From: Rotaria socialis
Lineage: Eukaryota; Rotifera; Eurotatoria; Philodinida; Philodinidae
NCBI GenBank assembly: GCA_905331475.1
Contig: CAJNYU010000281.1
Location: forward strand, 124,001-188,000
Direction: 5' to 3'
Length of the DNA: 64,000 bases
Below are positions 16,956 to 27,794 of the stretch, piece after piece. Below the pieces are notes generated by a model that saw only the letters and a program-made list of their open reading frames with translations, did not search any database and was not told where the DNA came from. The position numbers and the translations under genes were made by a program. Positions within the stretch are counted from its first letter, which is position 1. Each line of letters begins with the position of its first letter.

Positions 16956-17682
16956 TTACATGAATGCTTAAAATCATGATAATTTTTAATTAATTGAAAA
17001 TAGAAATATTATATATAGCGCTGTATTCAGAGCATTCCATATTAAATTTAGCTTAGAACAAAAATTCATAGCTCAAACCCGATTTTTCTACAAGAATACA
17101 AATTTCGTTCGTGCTCAAAGCCAGGTTAGCTGCAACAAACAAATTTACCATGGTGGCTATGTGGTTAAATGAATGCTGCATATTTACAGCACTCTTGGAT
17201 TGAAATTGAATCTTAGAAAAAATATTTTCTTGTTCCCTTGAGTTATAATAATGAGTTCTCAATTTAACACCATAAGACTCGAAAAGAAAATGGCTTGTGT
17301 GTATGACTCACGCTCTTTTAGGTTGGCATGTATTTTGTATACGGAAAAGTGGAGAATTTTATTTTCTTTATTCAATAGTTTATCTTAATAGAATTTTACT
17401 ACGTGTTCGGATCTCTGATCTATTTGCCGTACATCCCAAAATAAAGTACAAAGGACACAATCGTGTATAAATATTTAATAGTTAACATAATTAATGATTA
17501 AAATTTGATTTCTAGAGAGAGAGAGAGAGAGAGAGAGAAAAGATATACTTATAATTGCTATATTTATTCTATTGTCTACTTAATCAAGCACAGACGCACA
17601 CACCCGCTTTTGACGTCATGAGAGAAAAAGCTCACTTATTTATATTTAATGCATCATCGTATTGTCTTTTCAGAATTGAAAA
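16956..17682. other. Intergenic with (GA)n repeat
   Basis: Flank between the LINE tail and a small secreted-peptide gene. A (GA)n run spans 17514-17538. An acceptor-like TCTTTTCAG at 17665-17673 directly precedes the next start codon, suggesting an untranslated first exon in this stretch. Confidence 0.5.
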
Positions 17683-17973
17683 ATGTTTCCACGATTGTGT
17701 TTTATCGCCATTCTGATTTTTTGCGTTATCAAGGTTCATAATTTTAAATATATTGGTTCATTAACTGAAAATGAATGTAAATCTTGTAAGTAATATCTAA
17801 ATTCTATACAAATATATCAAGTTGATGTTTTTCTGTATTTGGATTTAGATATGGCATCGGCTAACATTAATAAACAACTTCAAGCTGTATTCAGTTGCCC
17901 AAGAAAATGGCGATTCAACTATAAAAAACAAATATCCAATGATATGAAATATTACCTGGTGAAAACGGGATAA
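17683..17973 (+). CDS. Small secreted Cys peptide, paralogue of the gene at 25053
   Basis: Exons 17683-17785 and 17849-17973 encode 75 residues: a signal peptide (MFPRLCFIAILIFCVIKVHN), then a basic mature part with Cys in ENECKSY and SCPRKW. The intron interrupts the codon after the first mature Cys (phase 1). The gene at 25053 has the same layout: signal peptide, [EK]-x-EC-x-x-Y at the splice site, then CPR plus Trp. Both are also preceded by an acceptor-like site just before the ATG. No known family was recognised. Secretion is predicted from the leader; function unknown. It flanks the EF-hand cluster. Confidence 0.6.
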
Positions 17974-20762
17974 AAAATCATCAATAAAAAAATTCCATCA
18001 TTTAGTTTCTTTTTTTATTCGTAGAAAATACTAGATGGATGTTTTATGATTTTCGCGTTGCAAATAGTTACTCATTATATGAATAAATTAACACCAGACA
18101 GAAAAATTCTATCACAAATTGACTTTTTGTCGTTTTCTGTAATTATTAAAACTATAAATAGAAAAAGGAAACATAATTCAACATGAATACTGCTATTGTT
18201 ACTCTCAAAAAAAGGTCCAAAAACATGTACGACACAACAATTGTCCAGGAGTATTTTAATTAATAAAAAGAATCACTTTCAGCCAACCTCTAAATTAATT
18301 TTCATTCGACTTCAATAAGCTAGAGCAGTTTTTTGGTTTAGTAGAAAAACAACTCTGGCATACCAAAGATAATTGTTCCTATTGATTGTTGATGATATTT
18401 TGTTTTTTACCTAGCTTACTAAAAAGTTGGATTCAACAGTTATAAAATACATTCTTTCTATATCTAAGTTTGTTATTATTGTATAAGGATGAAATTTTTG
18501 TTTGACTTTTGCATGTAAATACAGTGCTCGTTTATTACGAATAAAAAGAAGATTCATGGAAATGGTCGATAGAATAATTTTAATTTTTGCGTTATACGAA
18601 AGAAGGACGATAGAAATGAATATTTTATCATGAGTGTATAGAAGAATCGATTTTGATAAACTGTAAACAAAACTAATTAATAAAACAGTGGAATACCGTT
18701 GGAAGAAGATGAAAATAGTTAACCGAAGTGCAGATTTGCCCACACATTGAATAAATATAGTTTATCCAAAAAAGTTTAAATAATAAATTTACTCGTCTAA
18801 TCCATTCCAAAGCTGGTGGTGACATTCAAAAAAAATGAAAATTAAGATCAATTCATAAGGGGAAATAATTCGAGATGCCATCTATCAGTTGCAACTCTTA
18901 AAAGCTTCATTATGGCTAAAAGTGTTTTTTTATTTTAACAAGTATGTTGAGATGCATATTTTGAACTAGGCTATTTTTATAATGAGTGTGCTATTTTGTA
19001 ACACACTGAATTTTGCTACACATAGAGAAATTATAATCACCAGTTAATCTATTTTTGACTCCTACTACTTGGGTACCATCGGAAAACATCATAATATAAA
19101 AACTGACGACTTGATCACCACTTTATCAACATGATCCTAACAGATTTTTAGAAGATTTTAATGAAAAATGTTTCTACTGATCTAATACATACGTGCATGC
19201 TGCAACCGAGACAAGAATGACCAATAAGTGCAAAAAGATAGTTTCATACAAAGAAAAATATTTTTTAAGAATGTTCTATCGATTTTACAAACAAATGTTT
19301 TTGCATGGCATATTCTTTTTATTAGTTAAAATGCGTAACCAAAAATCTTAAGTATGATTGCTTTTTATCATGCGTTGTAATAAATTTCTTGGGCGAGAAA
19401 TATTTTTAGACGAAAATAAATTTTTCGACCCTTTTTGGTTCTTTTACATATTTCCCGTAACAATGAGAGTGGCTGTTCTATTCCAAACAGCCGACGAATT
19501 TTCTTTTGAAAACAAAAACATTTTCTCGTTCTATTGTCAATTATTGGCTTAGCAAATAATGGGCTCGACCGGCTACCAACTTAGCATTAGAAAAAAGAAG
19601 ACACAAGAATTTCTTTCATCAAATCTCTACCAAGTGGGTTCCTCCGTAGAGGCAGGCAACCATTGCCCTGCCACTCAAGACATCACGTTGACGTATTCTA
19701 GAAATCAAAGTAAAAACCCATAAAATATCTTGTTCTTATAGGACAAACAAATATCCAATGATACGTTTTGTACAATAAGGTATCTCTATGAATCATTTAC
19801 GGCTCAAAGTCGAAAACTTCATTGAACCATGACGGAGAATATTATTTTTCAATTCAACGAAAGAATTTATTGATTTTATCTGTAGTTACTGAGTAACGTA
19901 AACGCCGTTCTCCTGTCAGATAACTTTGTGTAAGGATCAAATAGATTAAATGTTCTTTTCTGCCTTTGATCGAATAACTCAACACACTCTTGTAAGTGAA
20001 ATACCAGATAAAAATAGAGAAGATTTTTTTATTAGACTTCATATCATTTCGAGGTAAAATCTTTTAGTGAGCTTGATTTACATATGCAGAGGTAGATTCA
20101 TAGAGATCATGTAAAATCTCGATTTCTATTCATAAATAGAAATATTTCACATTTAATTAATTAAAATCAAAAAGAAAGTTTGGAAAGGATCTCGAAAAAT
20201 CATCGAATAGTTTTAAATAACCATTTGTACTGGAGATTATATCTGTATTATTATAAGATATTTATTGTTTACTGCTTAGAAATAGTTTTACTATAAATAG
20301 ACGAAAAACATTTTGTTTTTTCGAAACGATCAGTTTGATTCCATCTGTTTTAAGTCTTATTTCTTTGAGAATAAAAAAATGAAATCTTTGCTTTTAATCG
20401 AGTACCTACCATGATATATCCACGGGTTCAAAATAATTATAACTCTTAATTCCGACCATTAAAAAAACACAAACTATTCGATTAGATGCGGTTCATACAT
20501 GAAAGTAATTTTTCATATCATAGAAAAATGATCCGATATAAATTCATCATGATCAGATAACTGTTTGCCCAGCATGAATATTACAATTTGAGTAAATGCC
20601 ACGAGATAGGAATACTTACCGACTGTTATATAGGTTATAAACTTTAGTATATCTACAACCTCTATAAAAAAAACAACAACATGCGTATTTATCAAAACAG
20701 AACGAGAAAAAAAGCAATGTCTAGTTAAATAGTGTTGTATTTTCAGATTGATATTTCATATA
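17974..20762. other. 2.8-kb stretch without a recognised gene
   Basis: A hydrophobic 110-codon open frame on the minus strand (18411-18743) and a 64-codon frame at 19358-19552 have no recognisable domain, no supporting exon chain and lack convincing start context. An acceptor-like TTTTCAG at 20739-20745 suggests a 5' untranslated exon of the next gene lies within this region. Confidence 0.45.
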
Positions 20763-21556
20763 ATGGATTTATCTGGTTTTGGTCGTGAGGACTTAGAGCA
20801 AGGAAAGCTGAATGATATGCTACATAAAGTAGGTATTAAAGATGTTGGTCAATTTGTGAAAAAATTTCGCAATCAGGCTCAACAACCTGGAGGTGATGAC
20901 GAAGAGGAGGATGAAGATACATCGTGCCGTACTGCATCGGACCAACAGGCGAATCTATTCTCGATGGGGAGTTCACTATTAAATCAAGTTTGCTAAGATA
21001 TTTATTTCTTTTAAATAGAGTCATTTACATTGTTTTCATGAATTAAGTTTTCTCGTGGTGGTGGTGGTGGCGGTGGCGGAGGTGGAAACAATTCTGCTGA
21101 TATGATCCAAGGTGCCATGAACGCATATAACATGTTTTCAGGTGGTAAAAATCAAAGTAGTGGTGGCGGCGGTTTTCTCGATAATATCAGTAGGAAACAA
21201 CGAATGATTGTAAAAATACGAAAATTAATTTAATCTAGGTTCATCATATCAAAATGCTCAAAAAATGTATGCTCTTTACCAACAATTCGATAAAAATGGC
21301 GATGGAAAAATAACTGTTGAAGATATACAAATTTATCTTCAAGAAATGGGACTTGGATTTGTTTCACCATGTAAGTGTTGTTCGTTGTTTCATATACGAT
21401 GAATTTTCATATTTTTCTGTTGATTCAGATTTGGCTCAAGCGTTATTTCAAGCAGTCGATCAAAATCATAATGGTTCACTGGATTTTACGGATCTTATGG
21501 CATTAACTACTTTATTAAATAAGATGTCCGGCCAATTCGGTGGAATACAAAAATAA
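20763..21556 (+). CDS. EF-hand protein with Gly-rich linker, tandem paralogue 1
   Basis: Exons 20763-20987, 21048-21189, 21239-21370 and 21429-21556 encode 208 residues. The N-terminal ~40 residues (LNDMLHKVGIKDVGQFVKKF) match the N-terminus of the two paralogues downstream. An acidic stretch (DDEEEDED) and a ten-Gly run follow, then two EF-hands with loops DKNGDGKITVED and DQNHNGSLDFTD separated by a helix with EMGLGFVSP. Both loops have Asp at position 12 where calmodulin-type loops usually have Glu. It is probably a cytosolic calcium- or magnesium-binding protein; no transmembrane segment or leader. No named orthologue was recognised. The ATG at 20763 is the first in frame after an acceptor-like site. 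Confidence 0.8.
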
Positions 21557-21818
21557 TTCTTCTAATGCAAAAGCTTTATATTGGTGCTTTCTTATTTTTC
21601 ATGAATAAATTACATATTTATCATTGATAGTGTAGAACTATAATTCAGCAAAATTTGAATAAAGTGAATTTTTACATTTTCTTTCATTTTACGACACCAG
21701 ATAACGTGACGATACTCCATAGTTCTCTTATCTCTCTCTATAAAAGAGAGAAATAGATGCATCTACATAGATATAACAATCTCGATTGTTTTATGCGTTT
21801 GTGTTGTTCGATAAACAA

Positions 21819-22987
21819 ATGGAGAAATTAGCAAATCTAACTGAAGCAGATATCAATAATGGTGTACTTATGCGTATGCTTGTTAATGCAGGTATCCCTG
21901 ATGTTCAACAATATGTCAAACATTTCAATCGAGAAGTCGAGGAGATCGTAGTCGAAGAATTCGAACATTCCGCTAGACATAAGTCATCGAATGAAGAGCA
22001 AAGCGCTCCTCCAACTGATATGCAAAGTTGGCTCACAGGTTTAAGACCTCGTTTGGATGAACCGATTAAATCAACTGAACCGCAAAAACAACAACCAACT
22101 GATCTTCATAGTTGGATGCACAGTATGGCATCTAGTGATCAACAGGCACCTGTAGACAGCACTCCATCACAAACAATCAACAGTAGTTCGAGTGATAGTC
22201 CTGCTGTCACGGGTGATATCGGAATTTGGCTTCATAATTGGTCGACAAACCTTACTGAACAACCACCACCTAAGTCTCTTGATGATTGGTTAAAAGGTTT
22301 AGTACCCGAAAATATGAGTGAATCTATTGGAAAAGAAGCTAGTTCTAAAGGTCGATTGAATACATATCTGGATGCTGCTGAGAAAGTTCTTTCTGGATAT
22401 GGTTATGATGTTTCAAATCCAACTAAACCTACCAATAATGTTCCAGCNTTGGCTTCATAATTGGTCGACAAACCTTACTGAACAACCACCACCTAAGTCT
22501 CTTGATGATTGGTTAAAAGGTTTAGTACCCGAAAATATGAGTGAATCTATTGGAAAAGAAGCTAGTTCTAAAGGTCGAGTAAATACTTATTTAAATGCTG
22601 CTGAGAAAGTTCTTTCTGTATATGGTTATGATGTTTCGAATCCAACTAAACCTACCAATAATGTTCCAGCTAAAACTGGTATGCTAGGAAATGTGAAACA
22701 AATGTATTTTCTTGTAAGTTTTACTTTTGATCTTGTTCAATTTATTTATATTTGTTCTGCAGTGGAAAACGTTAGACAAAAATAATGATCGAAAGATCAC
22801 CGTTGAAGATGTTCAAATAATGCTTGCAGAAATGGGTCTTGGTTTTCTTAGTAAATATGTAGCTAAAGCATTATTTGACATGGTCGATTCAAATCATGAT
22901 GGTCAACTTCAATTTCGTGATTTTATTGCTTTAATGGGCATCATCAAAAAATTACTCAGTGCTGTTGCATCAGCAAAAACTGCGTAA
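21819..22987 (+). CDS. EF-hand protein with Trp repeats, tandem paralogue 2, assembly-damaged
   Basis: Starts MEKLANLTEADINNGVL. A long first exon encodes the conserved N-domain, then four degenerate Trp-centred units (DMQSWLTGL, DLHSWMHSM, GIWLHNW, SLDDWLKGL). The second exon (22763-22987) carries the EF-hands DKNNDRKITVED and DSNHDGQLQFRD. The first exon is interrupted by a single N at 22448, with a 222-bp segment present on both sides of it, which breaks the frame. Reading through one copy only gives a continuous protein like paralogue 3. Sequence after the N is practically identical to paralogue 3, including the intron 22714-22762. Role as for paralogue 1: probable divalent-cation-binding protein, otherwise unknown. 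Confidence 0.7.
22226..22670 (+). repeat. 222-bp direct duplication around one N (probable contig overlap)
   Basis: 22226-22447 and 22449-22670 are the same segment with about ten substitutions, separated only by the N at 22448. The second copy matches paralogue 3 better than the first copy does. This is what an unmerged overlap between two contigs looks like. Confidence 0.8.
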
Positions 22988-25052
22988 ATCTCTTCAGAAA
23001 TTGTATTCATCGGATATAAACATCTACACAAAAAATCTTACATATTTTTTTTTCTACATAAATATCGTTGATTTTTAAGCTGTGTATGATTAATTCAAAT
23101 AGATTTGTCTGGAATGATAAAGTTGGCTTCTTTTTATGTTGCTGCTCTGCTAGATTTTAGAAGGAAGAAATCTACTTTTTGATGATATTAGAAACAATTT
23201 TAATACATTACTGTGATATATTGTTTTCTCTCACATTATTAAACTCAGTTATCAGCGAGACAGCAACGTGATAGTATGACAACAGAACGGAACAAAAGGA
23301 TAATCTTCCTCCGGTGGAATCGAACCAACGTCTTCTGCTCTCCGGACAGTTGTACTACCACTATACTAGGAAGGAGCGTGTATTATTCGTTTGTTCCGTC
23401 TTATGATCGAAGGGGAACACTTCGGTCGTAACAATTACGCAGCGAATTTTTTCTTTCAAAACGGCATTTAAATAGCATATCGATAGGCGTTTGCTTTTAT
23501 TATCAAACTTGATGATTGTACCTAAACCATTGAAGCGTGTAACGTGCATAAACATCCAGACTATCAAAATGAGTTAAAAGCAATGTAAATATCTATGTTT
23601 TTGTAAAATATGTCGACAATGAAACATAATATGCATAGAAAATGAATGAAAGAACAGTAAAAGAGCTCCTCTTTTTAACGCCGATGATGAATGAATCATT
23701 TATTAATTGTTCGAGATTATTCTTATGAAATTTTGAAAGACACGTGGATTCGAACGAAGAAAAATAAAGCATAAATAAATGTGAAAGCAATGAGACAATT
23801 TTTGAGGTCGAATACAAACAGCTCAGGGCCTATTTGCAATTTCACAACAGTCTGAATCTCTTTATTGAATTTTTATTGAAAATTAGGATATCTACTAGAA
23901 GAAAAATTGTCATTCATTTCAATTCTATATGGAACATTTCAAAAAGTTTTGTTATGATAACCTAACTGGGAAAAATTTAGGCCCAAAAGTGCAAAAAAAA
24001 CTTTTTTCTTTATTTAATATAAATCGAACTTTCGATCGTATTAAGATACATCACGTACCACTTACTGTTCTTTTTCAACCTGATGAAAGACTCGTTATTT
24101 TTGCTCAGTCATGCTGTACCGTACGTACCAATCATTTATGTTGCGTCGACATTAGCAAATAATTATACGAAAATATATTTATGAGCAAAACAATGCACTT
24201 TTGATTCATTCAGGATAGCTATTTAAAACATCATGCTCAATTCCAAAGAAGATACTCATCGATAACAGCTACTATTCAAAAGAAATAAACTTAAATATAT
24301 TCTCTTCCCTGATGCGCACTAGTTAGAATGAATCAGATTTTAATTGAGAATATTTGTCAAGTATAACCAATGTTGAAAGAAAGATTTCACGGCTCAAATA
24401 AACAAATATATTCCGCCTGATATTCAAATATACACCTACGCATGTCAAATCTAATGTTCTAATTAATATGAGTACATTGATGCGAACTATTCTTCAATTA
24501 ACAGAAAAATGTCGATTATACTAATAATGTCATTTAATTTCTTACAGGCGTTTCTTTCGCTTGTTCTATTCTGAATAATAGTCGTGACGTAATACGGCTC
24601 TGACACATGCAGCCACTTTCGCTTTATCATATTCATGCGTGGAATAAAGTGTGTCCAATCTATTGAGGAAAAAAAAATATATATTACTATTGCGACGATA
24701 GTTTTCTCTTATTTAAATTATCTCTTTCTACTAACGACCCGATTGATCATATATATTAAGAAAGATTCTCTTGGTAGAAACAGTTGTTTGAGTTATTTGA
24801 TTTGTAAGATTTGAAAATGTTTCGGTGCACTTTAGAAAACATCGATAGATTCAAGTTGGTAACTTAAGGAAGTATTACTCACCTATATTGATTAGAATAA
24901 TTAACCTGTATGACGCAATTGACACGTGATATATTGGAAATTCCAACTTGTAAAATGTGACGAAACATTTTCAAATAGACGTTTTTTTTTCTATACAATG
25001 TTTTTTTTCTTTAAATGAAAACTTAACATTTTCCTTTTAGTTATATTCAGTT
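22988..25052. other. Intergenic with a tRNA-like sequence
   Basis: Apart from the tRNA-like sequence on the minus strand, only unsupported short frames (for example 23929-24162). An acceptor-like TTCCTTTTAG at 25031-25040 precedes the next start codon. Confidence 0.5.
23305..23375 (-). tRNA. tRNA-like sequence, probable tRNA pseudogene or tRNA-derived element
   Basis: Reads as a 71-nt cloverleaf: box A TAGTATAGTGG in the D arm and a perfect box B GGTTCGATTCC in the T arm. The D stem is GTAT/GTAC, and the acceptor stem TCCTTCC/GGAGGAA has one mismatch. The anticodon loop would be CCGGAGA (anticodon GGA by position), but position 33 is C rather than the invariant U. There are mismatches at 27-43 and in the T stem. 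Pol III promoter elements are intact, yet decoding function is doubtful. Confidence 0.5.
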
Positions 25053-25320
25053 ATGAAAATGTCAATGGTGTCTCAGTTTTTCCTAGTCACTTTATTATTG
25101 TTAATATCAATCGACATTTCACCTTGCTCCGGATATATTTCAGGTACAATGACCCAAAAAGAATGTGAAGAATGTAAGTATACGGAAATTAAACTTCATT
25201 TTCTTATTGAACTGTTCAATTTATTTTATAGATTTTAATTCAAAGAATGGATTTAAATGCTACATAGCAACAACAAAATGCCCACGATGGCTTCACAAGA
25301 AATGTCGCAGATCAATATAA
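25053..25320 (+). CDS. Small secreted Cys peptide, paralogue of the gene at 17683
   Basis: Exons 25053-25173 and 25232-25320 encode 69 residues. Leader MKMSMVSQFFLVTLLLLISI is followed by a short mature chain with Cys in KECEEY, FKCYIATTKCPRW and HKKC, ending in basic residues. The intron sits at the same codon and phase as in the 17683 gene. After the leader four mature Cys could form two disulphides, whereas the paralogue has only two. Basic, short and Cys-containing fits many secreted effectors or signalling peptides; no family recognised and no function claimed. Confidence 0.6.
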
Positions 25321-26842
25321 TGCAATGGATTCAATAAAACCATTCTATGCTGTTTTCAAGCGAGCATAATAACGAATCATTTTTGTTCACACACAAGAAA
25401 CAAATCGATATCGTTCGTTTTTTTTTGTCATTTGTCAAATGTTTTATTTTACACAATGGTACACATAAATTGGGGATTTTTTAAATAAACTATAATTTAA
25501 TTAGATATAATAATTATTTTTAATGCGATGCGAAGCACAGCATTTCTGTAATCCGTCGCGTGTTTTCTTTTGCTTTTGCATTCTCGACGTACGCATCGTT
25601 TCCGTCGTTTTGTGACGCGATGGTCTCGAGTACCAAAAATCATAGAAAACTCATTGAAACGGGAGATGAAAGTATCGAGATCGAAATCTTTAATCTAATA
25701 TTCCGTTCACTCACAAATGTGCTTCCAAAATGACGAAAATGAAAGAAATTTGTTGCGAGATAATTAAAGTGACGTCATGAGCATATGCTAGCCACTATAG
25801 TCTATTAATTTACATCTGATCTAAGATAATGAATCATGGAGATAATTAATCGATCAGTCGAAATTGGCTCTTAAGAATGTATCGCTAAGTAAGAGTAGAG
25901 TTTTCTCAGTGATGAATTTCATCATGTCGACATAAAAAGTATTCAAGATTTTTCTGAATTGAAGATTCTTCGTGAAGATCCGTAGTTGAACGAGAGTGAA
26001 CTTTTTTCGTAATGTGGCGATACCTTGTAGCATGAGACTATTGGCCTTTGAATGTCGGATCAATTAGAAACTATGATGACATACTTCTCTAGAGTTATTC
26101 AGTATTCAACATTATTGAATATATTCGAAGATTTCAATCACAAAAAGAAGTAGTTGTATTTTTGTATTCTTATGATTGACTAAAAAAAAAACGTTGATCT
26201 GAATATTGTGTATGTTCAGTTATGGCATTAATTTTTTGATTGGACACTCAACGATAATAACAGATAAGTCTTGTCATAACATCAACCATATGTAAAATGT
26301 ATAGTTTTGTTTTTAGTTTGTCTAAAAATATCTTGCGAAGATCGACTCCTAAAATCTGCTAACAATGCTATTGAGATGCACTCTCAATTACAGAGTTATG
26401 TAGAAAAATTCAAGTTTAAAAATATGCTAACTTACGATTTCAGAAGTTAATTACCGTCTTACTCTACAATGAATTCTTTTCACAACAAGTATCAACGTTT
26501 GAAAATGCGTGTTATAAATACGGAATTCAATTTTCGTAAGAATTAGTGACGCATGTCAACGTGCGTCATGTTTACTCATATATGTAACTGTCTATATCAG
26601 TAATCAATGTTTCGCATAGTCATTTGGCGAAGCAAACATGTTTATCATCATAACGATTGGTAACTTATTGTATTAGCCATTGAGTAAGATTTTGCTCATT
26701 CTTTTTCATCCAATACATCATACCACGTGCAGTTACACATCCACTCCTTATCTTTACTCATCCTATATAATAAACACAAAACAGCCTTTAAACCACTCAC
26801 ATTAATACATTCGTTTTTTTTTGTTTTGTTATTCATACACAA
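25321..26842. other. Intergenic, no gene seen
   Basis: No exon chain recognised. A CCTATATAATA TATA-like motif near 26761, about 80 bp upstream of the next start codon, may be its core promoter. Confidence 0.45.
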
Positions 26843-27794
26843 ATGGAAGCGTTAGGCCATTTAACTCAAGCAGATATTAATAATGGTGTACTTAATCGTA
26901 TGCTTGCCACTGCAGGAATCCCTGATGTTCAAGAACATGTAAAAGACTTTCATCAAAAAGTTGAGGGAATAATTGTTGAAGAATTCGAAAGTGCTGATCC
27001 AGATCAAGAAGAGTATAATGAACCAATAGCTTCACCATCTGAGATTCAAAATTGGGCTAAACATTTACAACTTCATCTAGATGATCCTGTTAAACCGTCT
27101 CTACCAAAGTCTGAAGAACCAGAAAAGCAGCAACGAACTGATCTTCATAGTTGGATGCAAAGGATGGCACCTAGTGACCAACAGGCACCTGTAGATAGCA
27201 CTCCATCACAAACAATCAACAGTAGTTCGAGTGATAGTCCTGCTGTCACGGGTAATATCGGAGCTTGGCTTCATAATTGGTCGACAAACCTTACTGAACA
27301 ACCACCACCTAAGTCTCTTGATGATTGGTTAAAAGGTTTAGTACCCGAAAATATGAGTGAATCTATTGGAAAAGAAGCTAGTTCTAAAGGTCGAGTAAAT
27401 ACTTATTTAAATGCTGCTGAGAAAGTTCTTTCTGTATATGGTTATGATGTTTCGAATCCAACTAAACCTACCAATAATGTTCCAGCTAAAACTGGTATGC
27501 TAGGAAATGTGAAACAAATGTATTTTCTTGTAAGTTTTACTTTTGATCTTGTTCAATTTATTTATATTTGTTCTGCAGTGGAAAACGTTAGACAAAAATA
27601 ATGATCGAAAGATCACCGTTGAAGATGTTCAAATAATGCTTGCAGAAATGGGTCTTGGTTTTCTTAGTAAATATGTAGCTAAAGCATTATTTGACATGGT
27701 CGATTCAAATCATGATGGTCAACTTCAATTTCGTGATTTTATTGCTTTGATGAGTATCATCACAAAATTAGTTGCTGCTATTGGTTCAAAATAG
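26843..27794 (+). CDS. EF-hand protein with Trp repeats, tandem paralogue 3
   Basis: Two exons, 26843-27529 and 27579-27794, encode 300 residues and give the undamaged reference for this family. Residues 1-40 are the shared N-domain (LTQADINNGVLNRMLATAGI). The middle holds four Trp-centred units: EIQNWAKHL, DLHSWMQRM, NIGAWLHNW and SLDDWLKGL. The C-terminal ~70 residues are an EF-hand pair with loops DKNNDRKITVED (Arg at position 6 instead of Gly) and DSNHDGQLQFRD, both with Asp at position 12. No leader or membrane segment. Compared with paralogue 1 it has lost the Gly-rich linker and two introns and gained the Trp repeats. Function unknown; divalent-cation binding inferred. Confidence 0.82.

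Noticed and set aside
17053-17262. 69-codon minus-strand frame after the LINE
   Set aside because: No leader, domain or splice context; probably chance.
18411-18743. 110-codon hydrophobic frame on the minus strand
   Set aside because: No ATG start, no recognisable domain, no neighbouring exons; AT-rich DNA often gives Leu/Ile/Phe/Ser-rich frames like this.
19555-19700. GC-richer patch that looked tRNA-like
   Set aside because: Contains no box A/B pair and does not fold as a cloverleaf by eye.
23929-24162. 77-codon plus-strand frame
   Set aside because: No ATG support or domain, and A/T-run composition suggests non-coding.
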